Assembly: GCA_973895155.1 (NCBI GenBank)
Contig: OZ316891.1
Span: 7,316,001 to 7,380,000 of the forward strand
Reading direction: 5' to 3'
DNA from: Marsupella aquatica
Taxonomy: Eukaryota; Marchantiophyta
Length of the DNA: 64,000 bases
Shown piece by piece: positions 11,957 to 22,985 of this stretch. The position numbers and the translations under genes were made by a program. Under the pieces are notes generated by a model. It saw only the letters and a list, made by a program, of their open reading frames with translations. It made no database searches and was not told where the DNA came from. How positions within the stretch are numbered: position 1 is the first letter of the stretch; every line of letters starts with the position of its first letter.

Positions 11957-13957
11957 TCATCGTTGCTTCGCGAGCTCTGTGGCGCTGACAAATGTGCCAT
12001 GCAGTCCGTAGGGTACTCTTGACGGCAGCTTGACAACCGCAATGAGGTCGAGCGATGATGTGCGCGCATCAAGCACCAAGAGTTCGGATTGCTGCGTGTT
12101 CTCATTGTGCCGGAATGTTAGAATGTAACCGTCGTCCTCCGCTGCGTCCGGGTCAGTAGTGCGAGCAACGAAGACAGGCTCGCCTCCATAGCAGCCTTCG
12201 TCGTAGAGAATTCTCCCCACCAGCGCTCCGCCTGGAGCATCTTTGGCCTCCATGTCCACCTTCGCAATGCCGGAAATCTTGGGCCACGGCTCGGCAATTG
12301 CCATGTACAAGTACCGGCTCTTTTTCCCAACATAGTGGCGGTTCAGCTGCGCAGCCTCGAGGTTGAGGTTCGCGAGTACGCGCTGAGAGGATTGCCCGGT
12401 CTTCAAATTTAACCGAATTTCGGTGAGAAGACTCTGGAAGGAGGATGCATCGTCCGTATTATCGTTGAAGATGGAGTCAGCTGGAGTCATCCGCGACCCC
12501 AGCACGACCACCTCATCGCCTTCTTCCCAGGAATTCCACAAATGGAAGCAGAAGCAGTTGGGCACGTCAATCCACTGAATGCACGACTCATCCGAATCGA
12601 ACTTGGGAAGAACGCCGAACCGAGAGATTTTCGTGGAGTCGTGGACAACCGGGGAGCCACCGGTGAGCATTTCCTTCATCCTAAACACCACTTGCTGATC
12701 AGGAATCACGACGTAGTTCTCTGTGATGGCGAAGTCGTGCATCATGGTAGCATCAGGCAGTGTGATGGAGACCTCAGAGGTCTTCACTCCTTCACGGGAA
12801 ATCCTAAAGTACTGGAGATATGGAGGCTTGATCACGTCGTAGCTGAGGGCGAAGAGCTCTCCAGTTTCAGGGTCAATTTTCGGGTGCGCAATCATGGATT
12901 TGGAGTACTGACCGTCAAAGTCAAACCTGCCCATGGTTTCCAAATCCCCGTCCTTCCGAATGTTCACCAGGTACGGCTGGTCGTCTTCGGACATTGCCAG
13001 CAAGCGCCCGTTGTGGTACACGAGGCCCGCATTTGCCACTCCCATCCCCTGATTAGGATCCACCAATCCGGCCAAGCACCGAGAAACGTAGAGGATGAGA
13101 CGGGCAACTCCCGAGTGGCCGTGCAGCTCGCCGATTGCTTTGGGAAAGAACGCTCGGCCTTCTTTCTTCTCCTCCTTGTACCGGTAGGTTTCTGTGAACC
13201 GACAGCAATAGCTCGCAACTCCATCTTGGAAGCGAACAGCGTGAATCATGCCATCGCCATCGAAAAAATGGTGCCCGGCCAAGGGCTCGAACTGCGGGTT
13301 TGCACCGTTCCGTAAATAGATGCCTTCCAAGGTTTCCGGCAGCTTGCCAACTACCTCGAGTCCATGCTGAACAGGGCTCTCTTGAACAGGGCAGAAATTG
13401 CCAGCCAATTGGATGCGAGGGTCTGCAGTGGAAGGGAGGGGAACTTGCTCCTCGATGTGCGGGATGACAGACCGCTCGATTAGGTTCAAGGCGGAGGCAG
13501 CAAGCCGCTGTAGGGCATTTCTGCCGTTGCTATTGTCGTTGCCCGGCGGCTTCGAATTGGCTGTGTTGACTGTGTTGCAGCTATCGAGGCCCAAAGTCTC
13601 CAAAGGCTGTGAGAGTTGATTGATATTGGGGATCACAATGTCGGTGGATGACATCTGATGATACTGATGATGATGAGGAGCCTTCATCTTTGGTGGCTGC
13701 TCGTAGGAGGCTGGCATTGGACTTCTTCCATGAGCCTTAGTGCTACTCGTGGAGAGCCGACTGCGAATCTTCTTGCAGTTCAATGAATTGGAGGTAGAGG
13801 AGGGAAAACAGACTAACTGCCTACTACCACGGTGACTGCTGCTGCCCAAAATTGTAGAATGGGAAATTGTGCTAGGTTTGGAAAATGTGGTCTTGGCTTT
13901 GTCTGAAATGCTGACGAACCTGCTGCAGCTCTCAACACCCGACATTGTGATCATCAT
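11957..13957 (-). CDS. NCED: 9-cis-epoxycarotenoid dioxygenase (NCED)
   Basis: This is a single uninterrupted 666-residue frame. NCED cleaves 9-cis-violaxanthin or 9-cis-neoxanthin to xanthoxin on the thylakoid or stroma side of the plastid, the committed step of abscisic acid synthesis. The four iron-binding histidines of the carotenoid cleavage dioxygenase family are all present, at H358 (MIAHPK), H407 (MMHDFAI), H472 (CFHLWN) and H653 (GLHGTF); their spacing is nearly that of the characterised maize enzyme VP14. Other family blocks are [45 protein letters not shown] and GGEPVFV. Residues 147-166 ([19 protein letters not shown]) form the amphipathic helix that attaches NCED to membranes. 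The first 110 or so residues are Ser/Thr-rich with a His cluster, as expected of a plastid transit peptide, but are longer than usual. ATGs at 13957, 13954 and 13945 are all possible starts; the first is taken. Absence of introns is normal for NCEDs. Probably functional. Confidence 0.97.
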   Translation of the reverse strand: MMITMSGVESCSRFVSISDKAKTTFSKPSTISHSTILGSSSHRGSRQLVCFPSSTSNSLNCKKIRSRLSTSSTKAHGRSPMPASYEQPPKMKAPHHHQYHQMSSTDIVIPNINQLSQPLETLGLDSCNTVNTANSKPPGNDNSNGRNALQRLAASALNLIERSVIPHIEEQVPLPSTADPRIQLAGNFCPVQESPVQHGLEVVGKLPETLEGIYLRNGANPQFEPLAGHHFFDGDGMIHAVRFQDGVASYCCRFTETYRYKEEKKEGRAFFPKAIGELHGHSGVARLILYVSRCLAGLVDPNQGMGVANAGLVYHNGRLLAMSEDDQPYLVNIRKDGDLETMGRFDFDGQYSKSMIAHPKIDPETGELFALSYDVIKPPYLQYFRISREGVKTSEVSITLPDATMMHDFAITENYVVIPDQQVVFRMKEMLTGGSPVVHDSTKISRFGVLPKFDSDESCIQWIDVPNCFCFHLWNSWEEGDEVVVLGSRMTPADSIFNDNTDDASSFQSLLTEIRLNLKTGQSSQRVLANLNLEAAQLNRHYVGKKSRYLYMAIAEPWPKISGIAKVDMEAKDAPGGALVGRILYDEGCYGGEPVFVARTTDPDAAEDDGYILTFRHNENTQQSELLVLDARTSSLDLIAVVKLPSRVPYGLHGTFVSATELAKQR

Positions 13958-14900
13958 TCTTCTATGATTGAACTTCGCTGTCTTACGGAATTGCTTACGC
14001 AGTCAGCCCCGGCCAATGAAAACCTCCGGGGAAGTAATTTACTGTTATAGAAATCGGCTCTGCAGTTTTTTATGAAAGCGGATAGCAATATAATCTTGCC
14101 CCTCTTCAGAAGCCTCCGTCATAGTCACCGGGCTGCTGCTTCCTTCCGTTCCGACGCAAGTGGTGATGTCGTAGCAGTGATTCGTGATTGCGGAGAGAGC
14201 CTGAGGTATCGCGGACCTTCTGAACGAACTTCTACTTCGTTCAGAAGACATGCAGAGACGATCTTCGTTCTCACCGTCCTAGAGAACTGACGTGAACCTC
14301 CAACACAACACTTTCGCAGCAAAGGACGATGCGCGCGAACGGAAGGAAATTTGAAGAGTGAATGTTTTCCTGAACTCCGAATCAAAGTCACACCTTTGTA
14401 CCGACGACCCGACCGACCAGGCTCCAAAGCGAGAGTGAAATGAGTGAATGTCTGGAAATGAATATGTCCCAGAGCGCTTTTCGAAGCAGAATTTAAGGAG
14501 ACCAAAGCAGCGACAGACGCCGGGCTTCTGCCCGGAGATGATGGATGCATTCGATGCTCGGCTGCCCTGCCTACTTGGAAGCAAGGCAACACCATGAAAA
14601 GAAAAGAAAAAGGCACGGAAAACTGTCGGGTGCTCTAGGAGTTGGATCAATTGCTGTCGACCATCTGTAGCACCTTCCACCCCGCAGATCACACGCGGCC
14701 TGCATCCGTCAACGCGGGCCCCGCCACAATCCGATTCTGCAAGTCTACGTAACTCTACAGTGATTGCATTGTGCAGGTCTACGTGCTCAGGATTGCTTGC
14801 GTTGTAATCTACTGTAGTTTCGCCCGCCCACACCACTCGTGCTCATCAGTACAGACATAGTAGTATAGTACTCTCTCTCTCGCCCGCTCGGGTCTCTCTC
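13958..14900 (-). promoter_or_regulatory. NCED leader and proximal promoter region
   Basis: This is the upstream flank of NCED on the minus strand. It holds a perfect 12-bp inverted repeat at 14217-14247 and a CT/GA-rich block (14872-14900) about 0.9 kb from the start codon. An ACGTG core lies near 14769, and a palindromic CACGTG G-box sits at 15795-15800, 1.8 kb upstream; ACGT-core elements bind ABA-responsive bZIP factors in plants. Short frames in the region show no domain. No TATA box or transcription start can be fixed from sequence alone, so extent and function are inferred from position. Confidence 0.35.
14217..14247. repeat. Perfect 12-bp hairpin upstream of NCED
   Basis: CTTCTGAACGAA (14217-14228) and TTCGTTCAGAAG (14236-14247) are exact reverse complements separated by 7 bases. 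It lies 260-290 bp upstream of the NCED start codon, so it may be within the transcribed leader or be a dyad protein-binding site. Confidence 0.85.
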
Positions 14901-15384
14901 GACAAATCGAAGAAGCCGAAAACTGCTTTCCATCAATAACAAAAGTGGCAAAACCGCTTTTCAGCGATGAAAAATTGGCGAAATTGTCTGCGCTTTTCCC
15001 CTCGCCGTATCTCGCCGTGCGCTAGCAAACAGAAGAGCCTCACCCAAAGGGGACACTCATCATCTCCGCAGCGGGCCCGCATCTCGATACCTCAATCCCC
15101 AGGCATTGTATACTGTACAGCCTCATCCGTAGGGGGGCAGCTACGTTCACCAGCTCGGCTGTAAGTGCGGCACATATTTCGGTGTAAAAGATTTCGGTAA
15201 TTCGATGATCGAAGCGGAACGGTTGTGCTCATCCGATCGTCATTCTTTGGTGCTGCTGCGATGTGTAAGTTCGCATGTCGAGGATCCAAAGGTTCGAGGC
15301 ATACTCGGACCGGCAAAAGATTTAATAAGGGCCAGTCATGAGTCAGTTCTGGACTTCTGGATTCCGCATCAAAGAGAACCACAC

Positions 15385-15547
15385 TTTCGTCGTTCAGAAC
15401 ACCAGACCAGAAACGTCGCGAAAAGGCCGAAAAGCAAAGCCGAGGTGTACTCTGTATTTTGGCATAATTATTATTTGCCGCTTTCGCCGTTCGGGACACC
15501 GGACAGGAAACGCCGCGAAATTTTAGCCGAGGTAGATTCCGTATTAA
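15385..15547 (+). repeat. Direct duplication, 97-bp period
   Basis: Two diverged copies begin at 15385 and 15482, sharing tttcg.cgttc, gacac, gaaacg.cgcgaaa, agccgaggt and the .ccgtatt/tctgtatt end. No gene call results from the frames crossing it. Confidence 0.75.
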
Positions 15548-16530
15548 GTAGGAACGAATCAACGAATCGTTGTGTTATTTTCGGAAACAATGCTTGTATG
15601 GACCACTCCTACAAACCTTGAAACGTGGATGTATCGGATTAAGAGTGGGGGGTTAAGGGGCCTTTACGAGAACTCGCTGGACATTTCTTCTGTGTATGAG
15701 ATGCAATCCTAACCATTGAAATGTGGGATGTAGCGAGGCTTCACTTTATATGAACTGGGGGGGGCACAATCTGACAAAACCCCTATCAGCCAGTCACGTG
15801 AAAGTGGGGCCGTGTGGGTCCCTTTGTTGCTGATGTGGCCATCGGAACTTAGACCACCTCGTGAGCTCCAGTTCTATTCGGGGTCTTGCATTTATGTTCT
15901 TCAAAACCCCACATTTTGGCTCAGGTATATTATTAACTTTAATGGACCTTAACCTTTTTGCAAAGGATGAACAGTCACATTTGTGTGATAGTTCTTGTAA
16001 AGCCCCCTGATTTATAAAAGGAAAAGTAAGATCTCAGAACAAAAACTGTATTTGTTAAACATTTACTGTAGGTACGTAGAGGCTTCAGTTCAGTCATTTC
16101 AGGAATGTTTTTAGTACTGTAGTTCTGTATAACCACTCCCTCCTTTTGGGGGGGGCCAGGGTGGGCAAGTCGGGCACAAGAACCCACACTCCTGTTACGG
16201 GGCCTGTGACCAATGTGTTGGATAAAGTCTAGGAGTGCTTTCTTTTGGACGGCTCCCAAAGAGTTTTAACTTAGGGCCAACGGTGTGTAACTGCATAGCA
16301 TGGATAACTGTATGCCATCGGCTTTAGGGATATGCTTGATGAACCCCCCTTCCAGAAAAAGTTTACTTGATCATCAAGGAAACTTTGATTACCTAGTCTA
16401 CCCCCTCTTTAATGAGCCCTACACTCAGTTCAAATCTGTGCAATTTGTTACCATGCTTTACCATGTCATTGCACATAGTTGCCTTCTGTTATGACCACGT
16501 GGGGCGTATTTAGTGGGACCATCACCAAAG
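15548..16530. other. No gene recognised
   Basis: The sequence contains several poly-G runs (15758-15765, 16147-16155) and short frames only. No element ends are apparent. Confidence 0.35.
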
Positions 16531-16630
16531 TAAAAGTTATCCATGCCATTCAGGCAGGGGTAAATGGCCGACACTACAGGTTTGGGATGACAATGTGGAG
16601 ATTGTCTTCAAGTCACACTTAGTCAAATTT
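16531..16630 (+). repeat. Isolated monomer of the 242-bp satellite
   Basis: The stretch containing gccattcaggcaggggtaaatgg, gacaatgtggagattgtctt and caagtcacactta is one monomer of the array that resumes at 17157. A copy of repeat R1 (16655-17156) separates them. The words cttcaagtcacacttag occur on both sides of R1, so R1 may have been inserted into, or recombined within, the array. Confidence 0.7.
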
Positions 16631-16654
16631 TTGAAGCTGCTATATGGAGAATGC

Positions 16655-17156
16655 ACATTATAGATTTGTATTATTCAGATTTTTGTGTCATATATTTTCA
16701 TTTCAATCTGCCTTATCAAGGGGCAGCCTTTGTATTCTATACATTTTTAATTAATTTTTAGACCCCTTTAGTTTTAGGTATTCTAGAGTGTTTTGAACTT
16801 ATTTTGGCAGCCCCCCTTTCACAATATGTGTTTCTTAGAGATTAAACCAAAGGCTCCACCACCATGAGTGAGAGAAATGATGTTGAAGAACATGAATGCA
16901 TAGCCTCTTAAGTTCTCCTCATGTTTTTCTTTCCTAGGTTTATGGTTTTTATTGAAATGAGTGTGATTCATAAGGCACCCTGAGTTAAGTGCACACATCG
17001 TAGCATGTTGACTGTACCTTTTCTTGGTCACTGTGCTTTCCTTGGCAGACACTTTACTTATATAACAGCACTTCTATGCTCTCATATTTTATTTACTTTC
17101 ACATCACTACAAGACAAAAAATAAAGCATGTTCCAGGATGAGTATGCTATATCTTC
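16655..17156 (+). repeat. Dispersed repeat family R1, copy B
   Basis: It shares tattattcagattttt, aacctg/ctgccttatcaagg, gacccctttag, gagtgagagaaatga, and the 3' block gcatgttccaggatgag followed by gctatat with copies at 7183-7850 and 33735-34305. It also has gctgctatatgg at its left end, as does copy A. It is shorter than copy A because of internal deletions. Confidence 0.6.
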
Positions 17157-18410
17157 AAGTCACACTTAGCAATTGTTTTAGTGAGAGTAGGTTTTTCTCA
17201 TTCATGTAGTTCAGGTAGCTAGGGATAAATGGCATGCACTCCTGGTTTTTTATGACAATGTGGAGATTGTATTCAGATCACACTAACCATTTTGTTTGAG
17301 TGATAGTAAGCTTTGCTCACCATAGCTGTGCGGGCAGGGTAAATGCGGGGGTAAATGGAAGACACTGGTGGTTTTGGAAGACAATGTGGAGATTGTCTTC
17401 AGGTCACACAACTTTTTTTTTAGTGAAAGTATGTTTTTCTCATTCATGCCGTTCAGGTAGCTAGGGGTAAATGGCCTGCACTCCTGGTTTTTTTATGACA
17501 ATGTGGAGATTGTATTCAGATCACACTAAGCATTTTGTTTGAGTGATAGTAAGCTTTGCTCACCATAGCTGTGTGGGCAGGGTAAATGCGGGGGTAAATG
17601 GAAGACACTGGTGGTTTGGAAGACAATGTGGAGATTGTCTTCTGGTCACACAACATTTTTTTTAGTGAAAGTACGTTTTTCTCATTCATGCCGTTCAGGT
17701 AGCTAGGGGTAAATGGCCTGCACTCCTGGTTTTTTATGACAATGTGGAGATTGTATTCAGATCACACTAAGCATTTTGTTTGAGTGATAGTAAGCTTTGC
17801 TCACCATAGCTGTGTGGGCAGGGTAAATGTGGGGTAAATGGAAGACACTGGTGGTTTTGGAAGACAATGTGGAGATTGTCTTCAGGTCACACAACATTTT
17901 TTTTAGTGAAAGTACATTTTTCTCATTCATGCCGTTCAGGTAGCTAGGGGTAAATGGCCTGCACTCCTGGTTTTTTATGACAATGTGGAGATTGTATTCA
18001 GATCACACTTAGCATTTTGTTTGAGTGATAGTAAGCTTTGCTCACCATAGCTGTGTGGGCAGGGTAAATGCGGGGGTAAATGGAAGACACTGGTGGTTTT
18101 GGAAGACAATGTGGAGATTGTCTTCAGGTCACACAACATTTTTTTTAGTGAAAGTACGTTTTTCTCATTCATGCCGTTCAGGTAGCTAGGGGTAAATGGC
18201 CTGCACTCCTGGTTTTTTATGACAATGTGGAGATTGTATTCAGATCACACTAAGCATTTTGTTTGAGTGATAGTAAGCTTTGCTCACCCTAGCTGTGCAG
18301 GCAGGGTAAATGCGGGGGTACATGGAAGACACTGGTGGTTTTGGAAGACAATGTGGGGATTGTCTTCAGGTCACACAACAGTTTTCTTTATTGAAAGTAG
18401 ATTTTGCTCA
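17157..18410 (+). repeat. Satellite array with 242-bp dimeric unit
   Basis: Five copies of a 241-242-bp unit are present; the marker cattcatg starts at 17199, 17441, 17683, 17924 and 18166. Each unit consists of two related monomers of about 120 bp. One carries cactcctggttttttatgac and the other gaagacactggtggttttgg, and both contain gacaatgtggagattgt followed by tcacac. Adjacent dimers are far more alike than the two monomers within a dimer, the usual sign of higher-order amplification. A decayed partial monomer ends the array near 18430. Confidence 0.95.
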
Positions 18411-18430
18411 ACCATGCCATTGGGAGGGGG

Positions 18431-19983
18431 TTAGATAGCACAATGTACATGAGAACGGCCCACAAGTTTTCAAAATTTAGTAAAACAAGATTGTTGAAGT
18501 GGCAATGTCATTGCATACTTCAATATCTGCAATAATTCAGGTATATTTGCAATTGCTACCTGTTGTCCTAACTTGTGTCACTCTTTCAGGTACATGGTTA
18601 TTGCGACAAAAAACTTCATCTGTTGGGTGGTTGCCATCCCCGTTGCCATCATGATCAAGGATGTCAACCTCATCAATAACCCCTCTAGGTTAACGACGGA
18701 GACCGGAATCATCAGCTGACATTGTGTCTTGACCTCACTTTGCACATCAATATAGGCAGTACTCTCAAATGCAGTACTATCAAATGCAACAAAATGCACA
18801 ACACCATGCGGATCTGTGTGGAATGCAAGCCTCATGAAACACCATGGAACTAGTAAAACCTTGAGTCTTGAAAAGACCTAATGGAGAAGAATGTCAAATG
18901 CAATTTACAAAATAGAGGGCATTGTTTGGATGATGCAAAATGAGCAGCCCGTCCCAACTTTGACAATGACCCCTGCAGGCCCTGAAATTTGACCGGACAC
19001 ATCACTCTGAAACTGAGCAGGGTTTGTGATTTAAAGGCCTCTAGTCACTATCTGCCAACTTTGGTCCTAGTATCCCATAATCTCAATTTAGAAGAGCCCC
19101 TACAGGAACATCTTATACGGCTCATTAAGAAGGGGTTGATTGGGTAAAAAATGTTTTGTGGGGACTGATCAAGGAAATGTTTTTGGGAAGAGGGTCCACC
19201 AAGCACCCATCCACTTCTTCTAAAAACTTTGCAATGTTTTCAGATGTATAATTGCAGTGAGCAATGCCATTTTTCTAAGAACATGAAGGACATCACTAAA
19301 ACACACATACTCAATCTCAAACCCTGTGTTCAGGACCTGTATATACCTGCAAGTGCACGATGTGTACAACAAGAATTCATTGATAAGAGCATGTGCCAAT
19401 TATATAGCATAATATCATGCACATATCCAGTTTGCTTCATGTGGTGCAAGAACTAGGGGTAGGAGGAACCCTTGTGTCCAATGTGTGAAGAAAACCTGAC
19501 AGCATAATCACATTTTGGAGAATACCACTTTACACTACTTTGAAACTCCACTTAGATGGGATCATACAACTAGCTTGTCTAACATGCACTTTGGAAAAGT
19601 GCATAAGTAGGGCCTCAACAAGGTACCCACGGCGGGAGGGGGCCTGAATGGCACCTCCCACCGGGCATTCCCTGTGTGAATTATGGGCAAATAAAGCTAC
19701 TTTGGTTCCTTGCCAAAATGTGCCATTCAGTATCAAGACAGTGTGGGAATGCCTTAACTTGGGGTCATTTTGCTATCATATAATCGAACTCTCCTAGCTC
19801 ATCCTGGGCCTCTTCCTACCATCTTAGGGAGGTCCTCACTAAGGTTCTCAGGGTATGGGGGGGGGGTAAGTGAACAACACTTCTTGCCAGCCATTCCCTA
19901 CACACCACATGGGCAAATAAGATACCCGACACTAAAGTGTAAGCTAAAAAGTGGCTACCAACCCAATTCACTGCCCACCAAAT
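18431..19983. other. No gene recognised
   Basis: Short frames only. A GC-rich imperfect hairpin (GGGAGG...CCTCCC) lies at about 19632-19660, and a 10-base G run at 19858-19867. Words such as ggtcctcacta near 19831 recall the ends of the MITE-like repeats but no complete element could be delimited. Confidence 0.35.
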
Positions 19984-20640
19984 TGTTATGCATCTACTCT
20001 TAGGTGTAGAGTACCTACTACATATAGCAGGAATTAGGCTTACCGTTGTGCATACTTGGTTAGGTTAAATAGTTGTGCTATATCCTATATAAACAAGCAA
20101 TGTTTGCTTGTGGAGTAGGAACTGAGGCTCATTGTTACGGAGCCACTCAAGAGATAGGTAAAACTTTTGTTGTGGAGCTAGAGGTTGTATGGCCATTGGG
20201 CCCAGAGTGTTGTACAACCTCGGGGGTCTCACTACATGGGGACCTCCCCATCACCTGCGACGTTTTTAGGCCTTGGACCCCCTAAAATGTAAGATTTAAA
20301 AAAAAAAAATTAACCCCTATAAAGTTGGAATATTCTTGGAATATTCCAAAAATTGGATTAAAAAGGCCCTAATGTTCTTATAAGTCTCAAAATTGAATTT
20401 AAAAGACCCTATTGTTCTTCTACAAAAATTCTTAAGTCTTCCCTTACAACCAATAAAATGACCCTATCCTTCGTCGCACGTGATATGTCATTTTTGTGGA
20501 AGTAAAACCCCCGAGTGTACAACTCTTGTGTGTTCCCATGAATGTAGCCTCATTGACGGTATATCACATAACTCTCTGTGTTTACTACTTGTTTGATGGA
20601 TGGCTCGTTGGATGATCACATGTGCATGCTGTTGCAAGTT
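19984..20640 (+). mobile_element. Solo LTR of the copia family, interrupted by a MITE
   Basis: It begins TGTTATGCATCTACTCTTAGG and follows the order of the 345-bp copia LTR at 47533-47877: ttggttaggtta, acaagc..tgtttgcttg, gctcattgttacggagc, gagagatag, tgtgttccca and gtagcctca. The middle is split by the 297-bp element at 20219-20515. Without internal retroelement sequence it is best seen as a solo LTR left by recombination. Divergence from the 47.5-kb LTR is substantial, so it is older. The right boundary is approximate. Confidence 0.7.
20219..20515. mobile_element. 297-bp MITE with 8-bp target duplication
   Basis: The element is flanked on both sides by tgtacaac (20211-20218 and 20516-20523), an exact 8-bp duplication. 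Its first 44 and last 44 bases are inverted copies of each other with a diverged centre: outermost CTCGGGGGT is perfect, and 31 bases in from each end lies ATCACSTGCGACG (20250-20262; complement at 20472-20484). It has no coding capacity and an AT-rich interior. Eight-bp duplications are characteristic of hAT and P superfamily transposons among others. The same 44-base terminus, including the internal block at the same offset, occurs at 53633-53676 beside the large transposase gene. Confidence 0.92.
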
Positions 20641-20794
20641 GCCTTTTTGCTCAGCACAAATTTAGGGAAAACTCTTCTAAATTGAGGGAATGTTCTTCTA
20701 AAATACAAACTAAAATTTGGCAAGGGATTAATGAGGGAACAAAAGAGCTTTCATGGTAGGAATATTCCCTTGCTTTTAGTCAGATTCCCCGAGG

Positions 20795-21075
20795 TCCTCA
20801 CCTCCTTTCTTCCAACCCATCATGGGCAAAGAAGTTAGGGGTTTTTAATTAAAGAACATTGTTGAAGAAAAATATGGGTGTTTTAATCTAATTTTGAGAA
20901 TTATCAGTACTATAGGGGTTTTAATACCAAATTTGGAATTATTCCTGGAATATTCCATAAAGTTAGGGGTTAAAACTAGCAAAATTTTACTTTATTTTCT
21001 TAAGTTTTAGGGTGTTTATTACTTGAAAAATTTGCGCATGGTATGATCTCCCTTGGAGTGAGGCCCCCAATGATG
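20795..21075. mobile_element. MITE-like repeat, copy 2
   Basis: Related to 8041-8345. The ends are imperfectly inverted (GAGGTCCTCACCTCC at the left, GGAGTGAGGCCCCC at the right). The interior includes ggaattattcctggaatattcc, itself an imperfect palindrome, and shares cctggaatattcc-type words with the 297-bp MITE. A clean target duplication is not visible. Confidence 0.5.
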
Positions 21076-21779
21076 CCCAGGCAGATGGACCACCTTGGTT
21101 GACATGATGTTTTCAGTGTTACATTTTGGGAGGGATGGTTGGTTCCAAAGCTAGACGGACTAAGTTGGGCCAAAGAAGACATTAAGAGCCACACACTTGT
21201 TACTCGGCCAACAGCTAATGAGGTGAAGAGGTCATCAAAATTCAAAACTCAAGTTGCACAATTTCATCGGTTATAAGTCATCTAGCCCTTAACTGTTGGT
21301 GAATCTCAATTTGTAAAAGACGGGGTAAAAGATTGTTAAAATGTGCTGCCAAATTGTTCAATTTCATTGGGTGAAAAAGATGTGATATGCAAACAAAAGT
21401 GTAGTCCCTAGAGAACTGAGAAAGTTACACACAAAGTGGAAGCTCAAATCTGGAGACAAAACAATAGCTACTGACAGTCTAACAAGTTGCACACAAAGTG
21501 AGAGCTCGGACAAAAAATTGGTTACAACTCAGAACTTCATGCCATAGAAGTGTTGAGGTGGGCGTACGGAACATTTTTTTCCCACAACATGTTGGTCTCT
21601 TTGAGATGATGTGGCAACTATATTGGTTGATTAATGAACTTGACTAATAAAAGATGATATTGTTATCAATGCTCTCAAACCTTTATGAAAGTCATTGATG
21701 CCACATGGAGCACCTAGCGACCAAGATGGACCCCAACAACTTTTCATATCAAAAAAATGTATGAAAAAATGTGAATGCT
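21076..21779. other. No gene recognised
   Basis: Only short frames. The words aagttgcacacaaagtg and aagttacacacaaagtggaagctc near 21420-21500 indicate a small internal duplication. Confidence 0.35.
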
Positions 21780-22600
21780 TTCACCCTCTCCATTATTGTC
21801 ACTGAGGCATCCACCTGAAAGGGACCAAGCTCGGATGTTTTCTCCCAACAAAAAGGGTGCATGACATTGGCTTCAGGCCAATCTTGCCATTCCTTGGTCA
21901 TCTACGGATGTCTTCAAAGGAGCTCTTGACAACCATGCATCTTTGTATGGGGTTACCCTGTCCACTTCTTGTGAGCTTACCTACCATCCTGCACATGTGG
22001 GAAGCCTTGTGATGCAACATGGGTCCATCTTCTTTAGTGTATTTTGGGTGGCAAGAACATAGTTGTGCATGATGTAGTGAGAGTTTTTATTGCACAAATT
22101 GTCTTTGGGTCATTACGCATGCAATGGGAGGTGGTGCTGGAGTTGCCTGGTCCTCCACCACAACAATTACAGGTTGATCTTAGTTACCATATATGTTCTG
22201 TGATGGTTGACGTACCAACTGACGTTGGGCCAAATGTGTCGCATGAGCTTCATTTGATACCTTCCTCCACCTTGCTCTTGAGATATTTGATGGGCTTCTT
22301 TGATAGGAAATTTGTGATGTTCATGGACAAATAGGTCCCACTAGGTCCCCCAACTATCTATTCTGACCATATACTTATTCCAGCACATTTAGTGACATCA
22401 CAGTGTGCTCAAAGCTTTCAAAGCAATATACTGTCAATCTCTCACCATGGGCACTAGTGATAGTGTGCCTCCAAAGATCGAGGCTTGTCCCCGTAGAGGA
22501 CATCCATGCCCTTCCACTATCTCAGTGCCAATGCATTTCACAGGAGATGTGAAGACGAGACAAAGAAATGCAGATGAGGCAACAAAGTTGTTGAGATATC
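21780..22600 (+). pseudogene. RLE-type retrotransposon 3' fragment, plus strand
   Basis: Nucleotide and protein similarity to the minus-strand element at 28139-32779 is clear. Translation gives GGKNIVVHDVVRV then WEVVLELPGPPPQQL, aligned with GGETIFVHDAVRDA and REVVLELPGPPSQRL of that element, and later AIYCQSLTMG aligned with AVYRRSLTVG. The DNA at 21885-22055 matches it in blocks such as ttcctCACCTGCGGATGTCTTC-like and tgtgggaagccttgtgatgc. The RAD residues of the nuclease are replaced (QVD), stops and frame changes are frequent, and the solo LTR at 22628 adjoins it. This is a dead fragment, about 75 percent identical by eye. Confidence 0.75.
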
Positions 22601-22627
22601 TTATGTGGCTGTCATTTTGGCCATATC

Positions 22628-22985
22628 TGCTAGGCAGTTACTCTTAGGTCTAGGATTACTATGTAACCGCGATTAGTCAAGCCATAGTCAGGTGCTTGGC
22701 TATGATTAGGTGTGTAACTACTACTTACACTAGTAGAACTTAATTAGTGGGCAGGACTAATGCTCGTTGTCATGAAGCCAGTTGGGAGATAGGAAGGGCT
22801 TAGTATGTGGAGACTTCGTACGGCCAACAAGCTTGGAGTTCAATAAAACTCTCTTGTGAGTTCCAATGGACGTAACCTCTAGTGAGGTGAACCACATATC
22901 TCCTGAGTTGACTACTTGTGTTTTCGGTGGATGTCAAATATGTGCATGTTGTCTTATGAGTAATGGTCGTTTTACTCCACAATGT
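22628..22985 (+). mobile_element. Solo LTR of the copia family
   Basis: It starts TGCTAGGCAGTTACTCTTAGG and retains, in order, ggtctaggatta, gctcgttgtcatgaagcc, gggagatagg, gtggagacttcgtacggcc, gttcaataaaactct, gttccaatggacgtaacctc and gtgaggtgaaccac, all corresponding to the LTR at 47533-47877. No internal sequence or second LTR is adjacent. The right end is approximate. Confidence 0.7.

Noticed and set aside
12542-13315. 257-codon open frame on the plus strand
   Set aside because: It is antisense to the conserved NCED coding region and has no domain; long antisense frames are expected in GC-richer coding DNA.
14125-14836. Two overlapping frames of 163 and 185 codons upstream of NCED, minus strand
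   Set aside because: No domain, different frames of the same DNA; more likely leader or promoter sequence. A coding upstream exon is not needed, because the NCED frame already starts with a transit-peptide-like sequence.
17106-17117. cactacaagac as a CACTA-transposon terminus (also at 34251)
   Set aside because: It lies inside repeat R1 near its 3' end, with no inverted partner or 3-bp target duplication.
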